64,000 nt of DNA from assembly GCA_963662515.1 (NCBI GenBank), contig OY759675.1, forward strand, positions 310,001 to 374,000, written 5' to 3'. Below, piece by piece: positions 53,090-62,324 of this stretch. The translations under genes were made by a program, and so were the position numbers. The notes below the pieces were generated by a model. That model saw nothing but the letters and a program-made list of their open reading frames with translations, was not told where the DNA came from and did not search any database. The DNA comes from JAFGDI01 sp963662515 (GTDB lineage: Bacteria; Planctomycetota; Phycisphaerae; Sedimentisphaerales; SM23-30). The first letter of the stretch is position 1. Every line of letters begins with the position of its first letter.

Positions 53090-54352
53090 TTGTTCAGGAT
53101 AAGGAGGATTTTACAGTCAAAAGCAACGCAGGCCTGTTCTGTGATTTTTGATCAAGGCTTATGTAGTATTGCGAATTTCTATGTAGGAGTTATGGTTGCA
53201 AGAGCCTGTGATAAATCAGAATATGGTATATTTATACTTGGTCTGACAATCTTGCGGGTTATTACAGGAATTCAGAATAGTATTATATCAGTACCGTATG
53301 CAATATGCTATCCAAGATGTAAAGAGAGTGATTCTGGGGAGTATCTCGGCAGTACTTATGTTCACCAACTGGCAGCATGTTTGATAACTGGTGTTGGTTT
53401 TTGTTTTTTTGCAGGAGTAGTTTTCTGGCGTGGCGATAGTCAGAATATGGCATTTACTCTGCTTGTGTTGGCATTAGCTTCATCAGCATTTATGTTGCGG
53501 GAATTTGTCCGTCATATAATGCTGGCAGAATTACGCTTCTGGCCCAATATGTCTATGAGTCTGGTTGCTAATACTGTTACAGTTGTGGTGATATATTATG
53601 CTTACAAAGCAGAATATCTTGATACAACAAAAGCGTATTTAATCATTACGATGTGCTCTGGATTACCAGCATTAGTGATGACGATAATATATGGTAAAAA
53701 GATATGTATTATTAAAAGTAAGGTAATACAGGACTTTAAAAATAACTTCCGATTGGGAAAATGGATTGTCGCCAGGAGTCTGGTGAATACAGGTGCGGTT
53801 TCATTATACCCATTTTTACTGACATATTTTTTCGATACGGCTCAGGCTGGTGTATATGGGGTATGTATTCAGTTTTCCTCGTTGTTAAATCCCATATTTA
53901 TGGGCTTAGGAAGTTATTTGCGGCCAGCGACTTCACATCTCGCTGCTTCCAGGCCTGATTTATTGCAAAGGTATATAATTAATGTCTTTCTATGGTTGAT
54001 GCTGATAGTTTTTATAATATATGTTGCCTGTATCTTCTATGGTTATGAATTGCTATTGTTGGTATATGGCCAACAGTACACTGATAGTAAGATTGTGCTG
54101 TTAGTGTGTTTGTTTGGCGTTTCAGTTTCAGTATTAACCAGTCCAATATTGAGATATCATGAGGCATTGGCAAGGACAGATATCCCGTTTAAAGCAGGTC
54201 TGGCTGGATTATTCATGACGGCGACATTGGGAGTTGTTTTGGTTGCAAAATATGGGATAATTGGTGCAGCGGTAGGTTTTAGCCTGGCACATATAACAGT
54301 TTTTGGTGTAAATGTTTTTATGATTAAAGGTCAATTGAGATGTAAGTTCTGA
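53090..54352 (+). CDS. polysaccharide flippase (Wzx-like, MOP superfamily)
   Basis: The protein has 12-14 membrane helices, and segments such as GLCSIANFYVGVMVARACDK and YGIFILGLTIL are typical of Wzx-type flippases, which move lipid-linked repeat units across the inner membrane. The second half has KIVLLVCLFGVSVSVLTSPI. The start is unclear. A near-perfect AAGGAGG at 53101-53107 lies inside the frame and is followed by ATTTTACAG without ATG, GTG or TTG. The only upstream start is TTG 53090; the next in-frame GTG is at 53141, too far. Length from TTG is 420 residues. Confidence 0.8.
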   Translation: MFRIRRILQSKATQACSVIFDQGLCSIANFYVGVMVARACDKSEYGIFILGLTILRVITGIQNSIISVPYAICYPRCKESDSGEYLGSTYVHQLAACLITGVGFCFFAGVVFWRGDSQNMAFTLLVLALASSAFMLREFVRHIMLAELRFWPNMSMSLVANTVTVVVIYYAYKAEYLDTTKAYLIITMCSGLPALVMTIIYGKKICIIKSKVIQDFKNNFRLGKWIVARSLVNTGAVSLYPFLLTYFFDTAQAGVYGVCIQFSSLLNPIFMGLGSYLRPATSHLAASRPDLLQRYIINVFLWLMLIVFIIYVACIFYGYELLLLVYGQQYTDSKIVLLVCLFGVSVSVLTSPILRYHEALARTDIPFKAGLAGLFMTATLGVVLVAKYGIIGAAVGFSLAHITVFGVNVFMIKGQLRCKF

Positions 54353-54390
54353 GCTAGTGTTGTCAGTTAATAATTATTAGAGAAATTGTA

Positions 54391-55626
54391 ATGGATTTGC
54401 TCAAAATAAATTCAAATAGATTCCAGTCCACAAATTGCACAATTCCTGTCAGAAATTGGTTAGATGGTTTGGTAACGGCGGGTGTTCCCGGTTTATTAAT
54501 ATATATGTGGGTACTCATTCCGCAGTTATTTACCAGCTACCGTTCCGGGGATGAGTATGCAAATATTGACAGAACGGCAATAATACAGTTGTCAGTAATT
54601 GCAATTGGCACGGTGTATCTTGTTTTAACTTATGCTGCTTATCAACGAAAAATTAAGGAAATTATCTTACACGCTCCTATGGTATGGTTTTTTGCGTATT
54701 GCATATTGTCCATACTAAGTTCTGTATGGTCAGTTGATCCATTGTATTCTCTGGCAACAGCGCATACCGCTTTAGTTTTTTATTTGCTAAGTATCGTTCT
54801 TTGTATCCGTTATGAAGGAAATATGTCTGGGCTGATTAACTGGGTTCTGTGGTGGGGGATTATAGCAGGTTGTTTGCCTGTTATTTTAAAAGCGGACAAA
54901 CAATGGAATACCCTGCAATCCTGGCATGGGTTTGCCATATTCTATATATCGCCAATAATGTTCCTGGCTTTGATCGATTATCATAAATTTAAGTGGCATT
55001 TTATCTTTCTACTCATAATAGCAGTTGTTTCGACATCGGCGAAAGTGTATTTGGGTATTGTGATGGCTATAGTAGTGTATAGTGTATTTAGTAAGAAATG
55101 GTATTTGCATTTGGCCGTTTTGCTGCTAATAAGTTTGCTGGTGATTTTTTGGGCTCTATACTCAAATTCAGGTGAAAGGTTGCTGGCAATTTTATTTTGG
55201 GGAAGAGACACCAGTGTGTTAGAGACGGCTAATGGGCGTACATCTATTTATCCTTTGTTTATAGAACTTGTTAGTGAATCACCTATACTAGGGTATGGTT
55301 TTGCAATGGGTGAAAAGGTAGCATACCAAAAAACCGGAATATATGTCTCAAGTACGCACAATGTATTTCTGACATCACTGCTTTACTCTGGGATTAGCGG
55401 GCTGGTCTTAATCGGTATGTTTTGGTTGAGTCTTTTCAGAAGTAGTTTACAATATATTAAAGATAATACGGCATTGATCTTTCTCATGTGTTACACTGTA
55501 AGTTTTGTATTTACTGTATTTGATCAGGGGCTGGGTAATAAGATTATGAGTAGTTGGATTTCACAGGCTATTTTGTGCGGTATTGGTTCACAGTGGTATC
55601 TGAGTAGAAAACCAGGGAAGAAATAA
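54391..55626 (+). CDS. O-antigen ligase/polymerase-like membrane protein (Wzy type)
   Basis: The 411-residue protein has about 11 membrane helices and the large external loop of the Wzy_C/O-antigen ligase family: NGRTSIYPLFIELVSESPIL, then GYGFAMGEKV and the STHNVFLTSLLYSGISGLVL histidine segment. In this context polymerisation of repeat units is more likely than ligation to lipid A. It starts at ATG 54391, 38 bases behind the flippase gene. It looks more AT-rich than the export genes. Confidence 0.82.
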   Translation: MDLLKINSNRFQSTNCTIPVRNWLDGLVTAGVPGLLIYMWVLIPQLFTSYRSGDEYANIDRTAIIQLSVIAIGTVYLVLTYAAYQRKIKEIILHAPMVWFFAYCILSILSSVWSVDPLYSLATAHTALVFYLLSIVLCIRYEGNMSGLINWVLWWGIIAGCLPVILKADKQWNTLQSWHGFAIFYISPIMFLALIDYHKFKWHFIFLLIIAVVSTSAKVYLGIVMAIVVYSVFSKKWYLHLAVLLLISLLVIFWALYSNSGERLLAILFWGRDTSVLETANGRTSIYPLFIELVSESPILGYGFAMGEKVAYQKTGIYVSSTHNVFLTSLLYSGISGLVLIGMFWLSLFRSSLQYIKDNTALIFLMCYTVSFVFTVFDQGLGNKIMSSWISQAILCGIGSQWYLSRKPGKK

Positions 55627-55688
55627 TGCGTTTGTATTACCTATCATATAACGACTGAGATGATTTAGTTGTTGAGTATTGCGTTTTT

Positions 55689-56456
55689 ATGAGGATGGTT
55701 TCAAGGACGAGGAGTCTGTTAATGTTTATATCAGTTTTCTGGACACATTGTTATGAGCTGGCATGCATATTGTTTCGACATATATTTAAATGGCACAGTA
55801 AAAGACCCTGGATGAGAAAGAGGGAATTAGAAATTGTCACAGAAATATTGCGGAAGAAACAGCCTGAATATTGTCTGGAATGGGGGGCAGGGTACAGCAC
55901 ATTGCAATTTCCAGTGCTAAGCGATCAGGTTAAACAATGGATTTCAGTTGAACATGATGATGACTGGGCAGTTAAGATCAATTCAATGAATATGAACAAT
56001 AAAGTTTCTGTGGTTTGTGTTAAGCCTAATAATGATGTCAGCCCTGGGGCAGAAAAATATAATGATTATAAAGATTATATAGAGTATCCTGATAGTTTGG
56101 GATTAAAATTTGATTACATTTTTATTGATGGACGGGCCAGGTCAGAGTGTCTGGCAAAGGCAAGAGCATTACTTAATACCCAAGGAATAGTTGTAGTTCA
56201 TGATGCTAATAGGAGCGATTATCATAAGGCGTTTACTCCGTATAAAGAACAGATATTATTCTCAGATATGAGATATGTAAAAGGGGGAGGTTGCTGGATA
56301 GGTAGTAACGATCTTGATTTGAAGGAAGTACTTGACATTGATAAGCATACTCGTGTCTGGAATTGCTATAATAAAATCTATAATGTCGTCAGATCGGTAT
56401 TGGGTGATCAGGACAGTTCAATTGGTAAAATAACTTGCCGGGATATTCATGTATAA
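55689..56456 (+). CDS. class I SAM-dependent methyltransferase-like protein
   Basis: After a membrane-like N-terminus (LLMFISVFWTHCYELACILF) the protein shows a methyltransferase-24-type fold: YCLEWGAGYSTLQFP as the SAM loop, QWISVEHDDDWAV as the acidic strand, and FDYIFIDGRARSECLAKARA with GIVVVHDANRSDYH. Within the cluster it may methylate a sugar or act on a carrier-linked intermediate; this is inference. Length is 255 residues from ATG 55689. It overlaps the following glycosyltransferase gene by 8 bases. Confidence 0.75.
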   Translation: MRMVSRTRSLLMFISVFWTHCYELACILFRHIFKWHSKRPWMRKRELEIVTEILRKKQPEYCLEWGAGYSTLQFPVLSDQVKQWISVEHDDDWAVKINSMNMNNKVSVVCVKPNNDVSPGAEKYNDYKDYIEYPDSLGLKFDYIFIDGRARSECLAKARALLNTQGIVVVHDANRSDYHKAFTPYKEQILFSDMRYVKGGGCWIGSNDLDLKEVLDIDKHTRVWNCYNKIYNVVRSVLGDQDSSIGKITCRDIHV

Positions 56457-57519
56457 AGTGGCAATCGTGCAACCTCTTATCCCTCATTATCGGGAAAGTT
56501 TCTTTTTAGAATTAGCTAAGAAGCTGGATCTGGATGTTTATGTGTATATGAATAGTGAAAGCACAAATATTCAGGTGTCATCTGCGTTGCCGGCAATTAA
56601 AATGAAAAGTATATTTATTGGCAAGATGGTCATTTATGATATTAGGCAATTATTTTTGCAAAAATATAAGATCATTGTAATTGCCAGCGAGATGAAGCTG
56701 GTATCTAACTGGCCGATTTTGCTGATTGCCAGGCTTCTGGGCGTAAAAGTAATCCTTTGGGGGCACGGTTTTAATGCCAGATATTATGATGAATATAATA
56801 ATAAGCTGCCGATCATGCAAAGGCTAAGCTACAGGCTGGCAGCTGGTGCCTGGTTCTATACTGAAAATGAGCTTAAGATCTGGAATAAGTATTTACCCTC
56901 CCTGAAATCAGTTTCGCTAAACAATACCATAGATGTGGAACCCATATTTAATACCATGGATTTTGATAGAGACTTAATCAAAAATAAATACAAGATAAAT
57001 ACAAAGATCAATTTGATTTTTTGTGCAAGATTCAGTAATTCCAACCGTCGCGCAGATCTGCTGGTTAAATTAATTGAAAAGATTGATAAAGATAAGTTTG
57101 GTTTTATTATCATTGGCGGCGGCACCCCCAGACCCGACTTTTCGAAATATGTTAATGTGTATGATTTTGGTGAAGTATATCAGAAAGAGATAAAGGACGA
57201 ATTATTTGCACTGGCAGATATATATTTTCAGCCAGGTGCTATTGGTTTATCTGTAGTAGAAGCCATGGCTTATGGCAAGCCTGTAATGACATTCAGAAGG
57301 TCGTCTGAGATAACTCAGGGCGTAGAGTATAATTATATTCATGATCAATATAATGGAAAGTTATTTGATTCATTTGATGAGCTGTATGATTACTTACAAA
57401 CGCTGGATATGCAAGTTGTTGAAAGGCTTGGCAGTAATGCCAGACAATTTGTAAAAGATAACCTTACTATGACAAATATGGTTGAACAGGCATTGAGTAG
57501 TATTGGGTCACTGGTTTGA
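56449..57519 (+). CDS. glycosyltransferase family 4-like protein
   Basis: The GT-B fold is visible. The N-terminal domain begins YKVAIVQPLIPHYRESFF and includes VILWGHGFNARYYDE. The C-terminal domain has LIFCARFSNSNRRADLLVKL, the nucleotide-site strand FIIIGGGTP and the E-x7-E region FQPGAIGLSVVEAMAYGKPV. It should transfer a sugar to a lipid-linked repeat unit in the cytoplasm. Length is 356 residues. It overlaps both neighbours (8 and 4 bases), so it is in the middle of a coupled operon. Confidence 0.85.
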   Translation: MYKVAIVQPLIPHYRESFFLELAKKLDLDVYVYMNSESTNIQVSSALPAIKMKSIFIGKMVIYDIRQLFLQKYKIIVIASEMKLVSNWPILLIARLLGVKVILWGHGFNARYYDEYNNKLPIMQRLSYRLAAGAWFYTENELKIWNKYLPSLKSVSLNNTIDVEPIFNTMDFDRDLIKNKYKINTKINLIFCARFSNSNRRADLLVKLIEKIDKDKFGFIIIGGGTPRPDFSKYVNVYDFGEVYQKEIKDELFALADIYFQPGAIGLSVVEAMAYGKPVMTFRRSSEITQGVEYNYIHDQYNGKLFDSFDELYDYLQTLDMQVVERLGSNARQFVKDNLTMTNMVEQALSSIGSLV

Positions 57520-58682
57520 AGCAGAGAATACTTATTGTTCACAATCACTATGGAGACTATGTCGTTGGCGGCGAAGCTATGGTTATGCGGGCTGAAGCAG
57601 ACATGCTCAGGGATAATGGGCACGAAGTTTGTGTCTATGAAAGAACAAACTCAGAGCTTGCTGAGCGAAGCATTTGGGAGCGGTGCATTGCATTAACGAA
57701 TTGCGACTGGTCGGAGGAGGGTTATTGTGCTGTTGCAAAAGTTATTACTGAGTTTGCCCCCGATGTAATGCATGTGCATAACTATAAATATCTTCTTTCC
57801 CCATCTATTTTTAGGGCAGCCAGGGAGAAAGGTGTGAAAACCTGTCTGACTCTTCATAATTATCGAATGGCCTGTCCTGCTGGTATGTTTTTGTGTCGTG
57901 GTAAGATTTGTGAAGATTGTTATGATGGTCTGTATTATAGAATGCTCTGGCGAAGATGCATTTCAAATAATTTATTCCACAATTTGGCCCAATTCAAGTT
58001 ATATCATGGGACTAAGAAGCGTAATATGCTCAATGAATGGATTGATGGATATGTCTGCCTGTCAGAATTTGCCAGGGATAAGTTTATGAGAGCAGGGGTT
58101 AATGGAAATAAACTTCATGTTAAACCCAATTTTATATCTGATCCGCTGGCTGGCGGTGAAGTATCCGGTGAAGGTTATGGTGCCGTATTTGTCGGTCGGT
58201 TATCGCCAGAAAAGGGAGTTGGTGATTTATTAAAAGCCTGGGAAGGTATCGATTATCCTCTGACGATTGTAGGTGATGGCGTGTTGCGCAAGCATCTCGA
58301 GCGATACTCTCCTGCTAATGTGAAATTTTCCGGCTTGCAAGATAGAAATGGGGTTATTGCAGCAATTTCGCAAAGCGCCTTTGTGATTTTTCAGAGTAAT
58401 TGTTATGAAGGATTTCCGATAACGCTGCTGGAAGCAATGGCTTTAGGCAAACCGGTAGTTGCCTCTGATCTGGGAGCCAGAAGTGAGATTGTTATTGATG
58501 GTGTTACCGGTTTATTATTTGAAGCTGGCAATATATCTGCTATGAGAAAGGCATTCTCTAAAATGATTAATGATAGAAAGTTGGGTCTGGATATGGGCAT
58601 TGCCGCAAGGCGGGTGTATCTTAATAGGTATGTCAGTGAAGTGAATTATAAGCAGCTAATTGAAATTTATGAGCAATTGTGA
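57516..58682 (+). CDS. glycosyltransferase family 4 protein
   Basis: The 388-residue GT-B enzyme begins RILIVHNHYGDYVVGGEAMV, a typical acceptor-side loop, continues with DVMHVHNYKYLLSP and has the donor-side segments AVFVGRLSPEKGVGDLLKAW, LTIVGDG and the E-x7-E motif CYEGFPITLLEAMALGKPVV. A cysteine-rich patch (ACPAGMFLCRGKICEDC) recalls a subgroup of GT4 enzymes in polysaccharide loci. The start is TTG 57516, overlapping the preceding stop by 4 bases. The donor sugar cannot be predicted. Confidence 0.9.
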   Translation: MKQRILIVHNHYGDYVVGGEAMVMRAEADMLRDNGHEVCVYERTNSELAERSIWERCIALTNCDWSEEGYCAVAKVITEFAPDVMHVHNYKYLLSPSIFRAAREKGVKTCLTLHNYRMACPAGMFLCRGKICEDCYDGLYYRMLWRRCISNNLFHNLAQFKLYHGTKKRNMLNEWIDGYVCLSEFARDKFMRAGVNGNKLHVKPNFISDPLAGGEVSGEGYGAVFVGRLSPEKGVGDLLKAWEGIDYPLTIVGDGVLRKHLERYSPANVKFSGLQDRNGVIAAISQSAFVIFQSNCYEGFPITLLEAMALGKPVVASDLGARSEIVIDGVTGLLFEAGNISAMRKAFSKMINDRKLGLDMGIAARRVYLNRYVSEVNYKQLIEIYEQL

Positions 58683-58766
58683 AAGAAATAAACTAACTAG
58701 GAGGAGTTTTTATCCCTCAGTAGTTTGTTGTCAAAGATTACTACCATGTTTGTCTTTGGATCTGTG

Positions 58767-60152
58767 ATGAGTTTTGAAGATACAATAATACAATGGAAAA
58801 CAAAAGTCTATAAAGATGTTCCTTTGCCATTGCGAAATGGTTTGGGGAAACTTTATAATTACATGCCATATTCAATCAGATATGGCAAGTTTTACAAAGA
58901 ATATTTACACCGGATAAATGCTTTTTTTGGTAATTTCAGATCAGCAGAAGAGATGAGTCAGGAACTTCTATTCGATGGTATTAATCAATCTGTTGCCGAT
59001 GTTCCGGGTTACAAAGATTACCCTAGGGTCAAAACTAGGGCCGATTTTAAGAAGTTACCTATTATCTCCAAAAGTGATATAGTATCTAATCCAGAAGGTT
59101 ATTTAAACCCAGGCCTGAAAAGCATGGGATTGCCAAGTAATACAGGTGGCAGCACTGGAACGCCGATGGCCTTTTATGTACAAAAAGGAATTACCCGGCC
59201 CAAAGAGAAAGCACATTTTAATTGGTATTGGGGTTTGTATGGTTATAGACCCGGGGCAAAAATTCTTATGGTAAGGGGCAATCCGCTGGCAAAGAACAAA
59301 ATCTTTGAGGTGCAGCAGCCTGGCAATATACTTTCGGTGTCGTGTTATTCGTTAAATGAATCTAATGTTAATCAGATTATCAGGGCAATAAACCAATTTA
59401 AACCGGAATATATTCATGCCTATCCTTCGGCGATTAAAATAATGATCAGTTATCTGGGTGATAGTATTGAAAATATTGATTGTGATATTAAATGTGCATT
59501 TCTTGGTTCCGAGAGAATAACACCGGATGATAAAAAAATGATAGGTGATTTTTTCAGTACAACCGTTGTGAGTTGGTATGGTCATTCGGAGTGTATCATT
59601 CACGGTGGTTATTATCCCGGCGCTGATGAGTACTTTTTCTTTCCATTTTACGGTTTTGCTGAATTAGTTGATGAAAACGGCAATGAGGTTTTGGTTCCAG
59701 GTGAAGAAGGAAGAATTATTGGTACGAGTTTTGATAATGAGGTCTTTCCTTTTATTCGTTATGATACGGGTGACAGGGGGATTTTGTCAGGAAATAGAAC
59801 TACCCCCGATGGATTACCGGCTTTGGTGTTAAAAAGTATTACTGGGCGGGGGAATGATTACATTTATTTGTCTGATGGCACCAAAGTGAGTTTGACGGCT
59901 TTGATTTACGGTCAGCACCTCCCTCAATTTGCATGTATCAGAGAGATGCAGCTACAGCAGGAGCAGCGAGGGAAATTGTTGGTCAGAATAAGGCCTATTG
60001 ATAATCAGATAAATTTTTTGTCAGGTCTTGATTCTTTGCTGCTGAATGCAGTAGATAATAAGTTGAAAATTGAGTATGAAATAGTTGCCGAGATTCCTAA
60101 AACGGAAAGAGGCAAGCATAAATTCTTAATACAAAATTGCCATGAAGTATAA
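58767..60152 (+). CDS. phenylacetate-CoA ligase/CapK-like adenylate-forming protein
   Basis: The protein belongs to the PaaK/CapK branch of adenylate-forming enzymes: GLPSNTGGSTGTPMAFYVQK is the phosphate loop, SWYGHSECIIHGGYY the acyl/adenine-site region and FIRYDTGDRGIL the ribose-binding aspartate. CapK-type members occur in capsule and polysaccharide clusters; an acyl or amino-acid decoration of the polymer is possible, but no CoA-ligase activity is proven. The frame extends to TTG 58725; ATG 58746 and 58767 are alternatives, and 58767 has GGA upstream. An AGGAGGAG at 58700-58707 has no start codon at the right distance. Up to 475 residues. Confidence 0.8.
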   Translation: MSFEDTIIQWKTKVYKDVPLPLRNGLGKLYNYMPYSIRYGKFYKEYLHRINAFFGNFRSAEEMSQELLFDGINQSVADVPGYKDYPRVKTRADFKKLPIISKSDIVSNPEGYLNPGLKSMGLPSNTGGSTGTPMAFYVQKGITRPKEKAHFNWYWGLYGYRPGAKILMVRGNPLAKNKIFEVQQPGNILSVSCYSLNESNVNQIIRAINQFKPEYIHAYPSAIKIMISYLGDSIENIDCDIKCAFLGSERITPDDKKMIGDFFSTTVVSWYGHSECIIHGGYYPGADEYFFFPFYGFAELVDENGNEVLVPGEEGRIIGTSFDNEVFPFIRYDTGDRGILSGNRTTPDGLPALVLKSITGRGNDYIYLSDGTKVSLTALIYGQHLPQFACIREMQLQQEQRGKLLVRIRPIDNQINFLSGLDSLLLNAVDNKLKIEYEIVAEIPKTERGKHKFLIQNCHEV

Positions 60153-60155
60153 TAT

Positions 60156-62297
60156 ATGGAACAATTAACACAAAAACTCAAATCCGGTGAAATGGTTATT
60201 CAGGAATTGCCTATGCCTTATGTACAGGCTGGTACTGTGCTGGTAAGAAATCATTATTCGCTGATCAGTGCCGGGACGGAAAGTTCGACAGTAAAAACTG
60301 CGCGTAAGAGTCTTATTGGTAAGGCCAAAGAGCGTCCGCAGCAGGTTAAGCTGGTATTTGATACTCTAAAAAAGCAGGGGCCGGTCCAGACCTATAGAGC
60401 GGTGATGAAAAAACTCGATGCTTATACTCCGCTTGGCTATAGTTGTGCCGGTGAGATTGTGGCAATCGGTGCCGGGATTAATGGTTTTGCTATTGGCGAT
60501 TTAGTTGCCTGTGGCGGCCTGACGGCCAGTCATGGCGAGGTTGTGGCAGTGCCGGTAAATCTTTGTGTAAAACTCGCTAAAGATGCAGATATGAAACTTG
60601 CCAGTTATAATACACTGGGGGCTATTGCCCTGCAGGGTATTCGCCAGGCAGATCTAAGACTCGGGGAAAGCTGCGTGGTGATCGGCCTTGGCTTGCTGGG
60701 GCAGTTGACCTGCCTGATGTTGAAGGCCGGTGGGATAAAGACATTTGGAATAGATGTCGATGATGCGGCAGTGAATACAGCTAAAACATATTGTACAAGT
60801 AATGCATGGAATCGCACAGAGCCCGGCATAGAAATTGCAATTGATTCTGCCACCGGCGGGCTGGGAGCCGATGCGGTTATAATTACCGCTGGTACCAGTA
60901 GTCTGGATCCGATAAATCTTGCCGGAACTATTGCTCGCAAGAAAGGGACCGTTGTGGTAGTTGGTGCCGTGCCGACAGGTTTTGACCGCGACCCGCACTG
61001 GTATAAAAAAGAATTGCAACTGAAAATGTCATGTTCTTACGGGCCGGGCCGCTATGATCTGGACTATGAGGAAAAGGGCTGCGACTATCCGGCTGCTTAT
61101 GTCCGCTGGACTGAGAATCGTAATATGCAGGCTTTTCAGGATATGGTCCATTCCCGTGCTATTGACATAAGCTATCTTACCAGTCATGAAGTTTCTCTGG
61201 ATAATGCTCCGCAGGCTTATGATATGATTATCTCGCAAAGCGAACCTTTTCTGGGTGTGGTAATTAAATATGATATCTCAAAGCCTTTGCAAAGTGAAAA
61301 AATAACGGTTGGTAAGTCTGTCCCGGCTGGCAGAGTTAATCTGGCCTTTATCGGGGCAGGTAGCTACGCACAGGGCAATTTATTGCCAAATATTCCGCGT
61401 AATGATAAAGATATTACCTGTAAAGGGGTACTGACAAATTCCGGTACAACCTCAAAAAGGGTAGCTGAAAAGTTCGGATTTGAATTCTGTACTTCCAATA
61501 TTGATGATATATTGAATTGCGATGAGATCAATACCATATTTATCACCACCCGGCATGACAGCCATGCTCATTATCTGCAGCAGGCCTTAAACAAGAAAAA
61601 ACATGTCTTTGTGGAAAAGCCGATCTGTTTGACATCGCAGGAATTAACAGAAATTCACGAATTGTATAATAGTCTGGTAATCAGGCCGCAAATTATGGTC
61701 GGTTATAACCGTCGCTTTGCTCCGCTTGCCGTTGAAATGAAAAAACGATCCGGAGGCGGTGCGATGTCAATGATATATCGCATCAATGCTGGTTCTATCC
61801 CCGCTGAAAGCTGGATACAGGATGTCGAGATTGGCGGCGGGCGAATTATTGGTGAAGTGTGTCATTTTGTTGATTTTCTTACCTGGTTTTGTGGTAGTCT
61901 GCCGGTTAGTGTTCATGCCAATGCTCTTGCTGATCCTTATAACCATAATGATACAGTAGCGATAAATATATCATTTGCCAATGGTTCGATCGGTACACTA
62001 TGCTATTTTGCCAATGGTTCAAAAACACTTGCCAAGGAATATGTTGAAATTTATACCAATGGAACAACATCAGTTTTAACTGACTTTAGTAAGTTGGAAA
62101 TATTTGGCAAAGGCAAGCCCTTACGCAAAAAGATTCTTAATCAGAATAAAGGGCAGGGGCAAATGGTCAGTGAGTTTCTCGATGGTATTAAAACCGGCAA
62201 GTCAGCATTGATCAGCCCCCAGGAGATATTTACTGTTGCCAAAGCTTGTTTTGCCATTATTGAATCGATACAGACCAGGCAGGTAGTAAATATATAA
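60156..62297 (+). CDS. bi-domain oxidoreductase: alcohol dehydrogenase-like plus GFO/IDH/MocA-like
   Basis: Residues 1-370 or so form a medium-chain dehydrogenase domain (LIGKAKERPQQVK, GYSCAGEIVAIGAGINGFAI, Rossmann loop VVIGLGLLGQLTC). Residues 390-713 form a GFO/IDH/MocA domain with Rossmann loop LAFIGAGSYAQGNLLPNI, HVFVEKPICLT (catalytic-lysine motif EKP) and GGGRIIGEVCHFVDFLTWF. The two-in-one arrangement is known from polysaccharide loci, where it probably oxidises or epimerises an NDP-sugar. Length is 713 residues. It starts 3 bases after the CapK-like gene and precedes a toroid protein by 27 bases. Confidence 0.9.
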   Translation: MEQLTQKLKSGEMVIQELPMPYVQAGTVLVRNHYSLISAGTESSTVKTARKSLIGKAKERPQQVKLVFDTLKKQGPVQTYRAVMKKLDAYTPLGYSCAGEIVAIGAGINGFAIGDLVACGGLTASHGEVVAVPVNLCVKLAKDADMKLASYNTLGAIALQGIRQADLRLGESCVVIGLGLLGQLTCLMLKAGGIKTFGIDVDDAAVNTAKTYCTSNAWNRTEPGIEIAIDSATGGLGADAVIITAGTSSLDPINLAGTIARKKGTVVVVGAVPTGFDRDPHWYKKELQLKMSCSYGPGRYDLDYEEKGCDYPAAYVRWTENRNMQAFQDMVHSRAIDISYLTSHEVSLDNAPQAYDMIISQSEPFLGVVIKYDISKPLQSEKITVGKSVPAGRVNLAFIGAGSYAQGNLLPNIPRNDKDITCKGVLTNSGTTSKRVAEKFGFEFCTSNIDDILNCDEINTIFITTRHDSHAHYLQQALNKKKHVFVEKPICLTSQELTEIHELYNSLVIRPQIMVGYNRRFAPLAVEMKKRSGGGAMSMIYRINAGSIPAESWIQDVEIGGGRIIGEVCHFVDFLTWFCGSLPVSVHANALADPYNHNDTVAINISFANGSIGTLCYFANGSKTLAKEYVEIYTNGTTSVLTDFSKLEIFGKGKPLRKKILNQNKGQGQMVSEFLDGIKTGKSALISPQEIFTVAKACFAIIESIQTRQVVNI

Positions 62298-62324
62298 GTC
62301 TGGAAGATTCGGAATACATACAGA

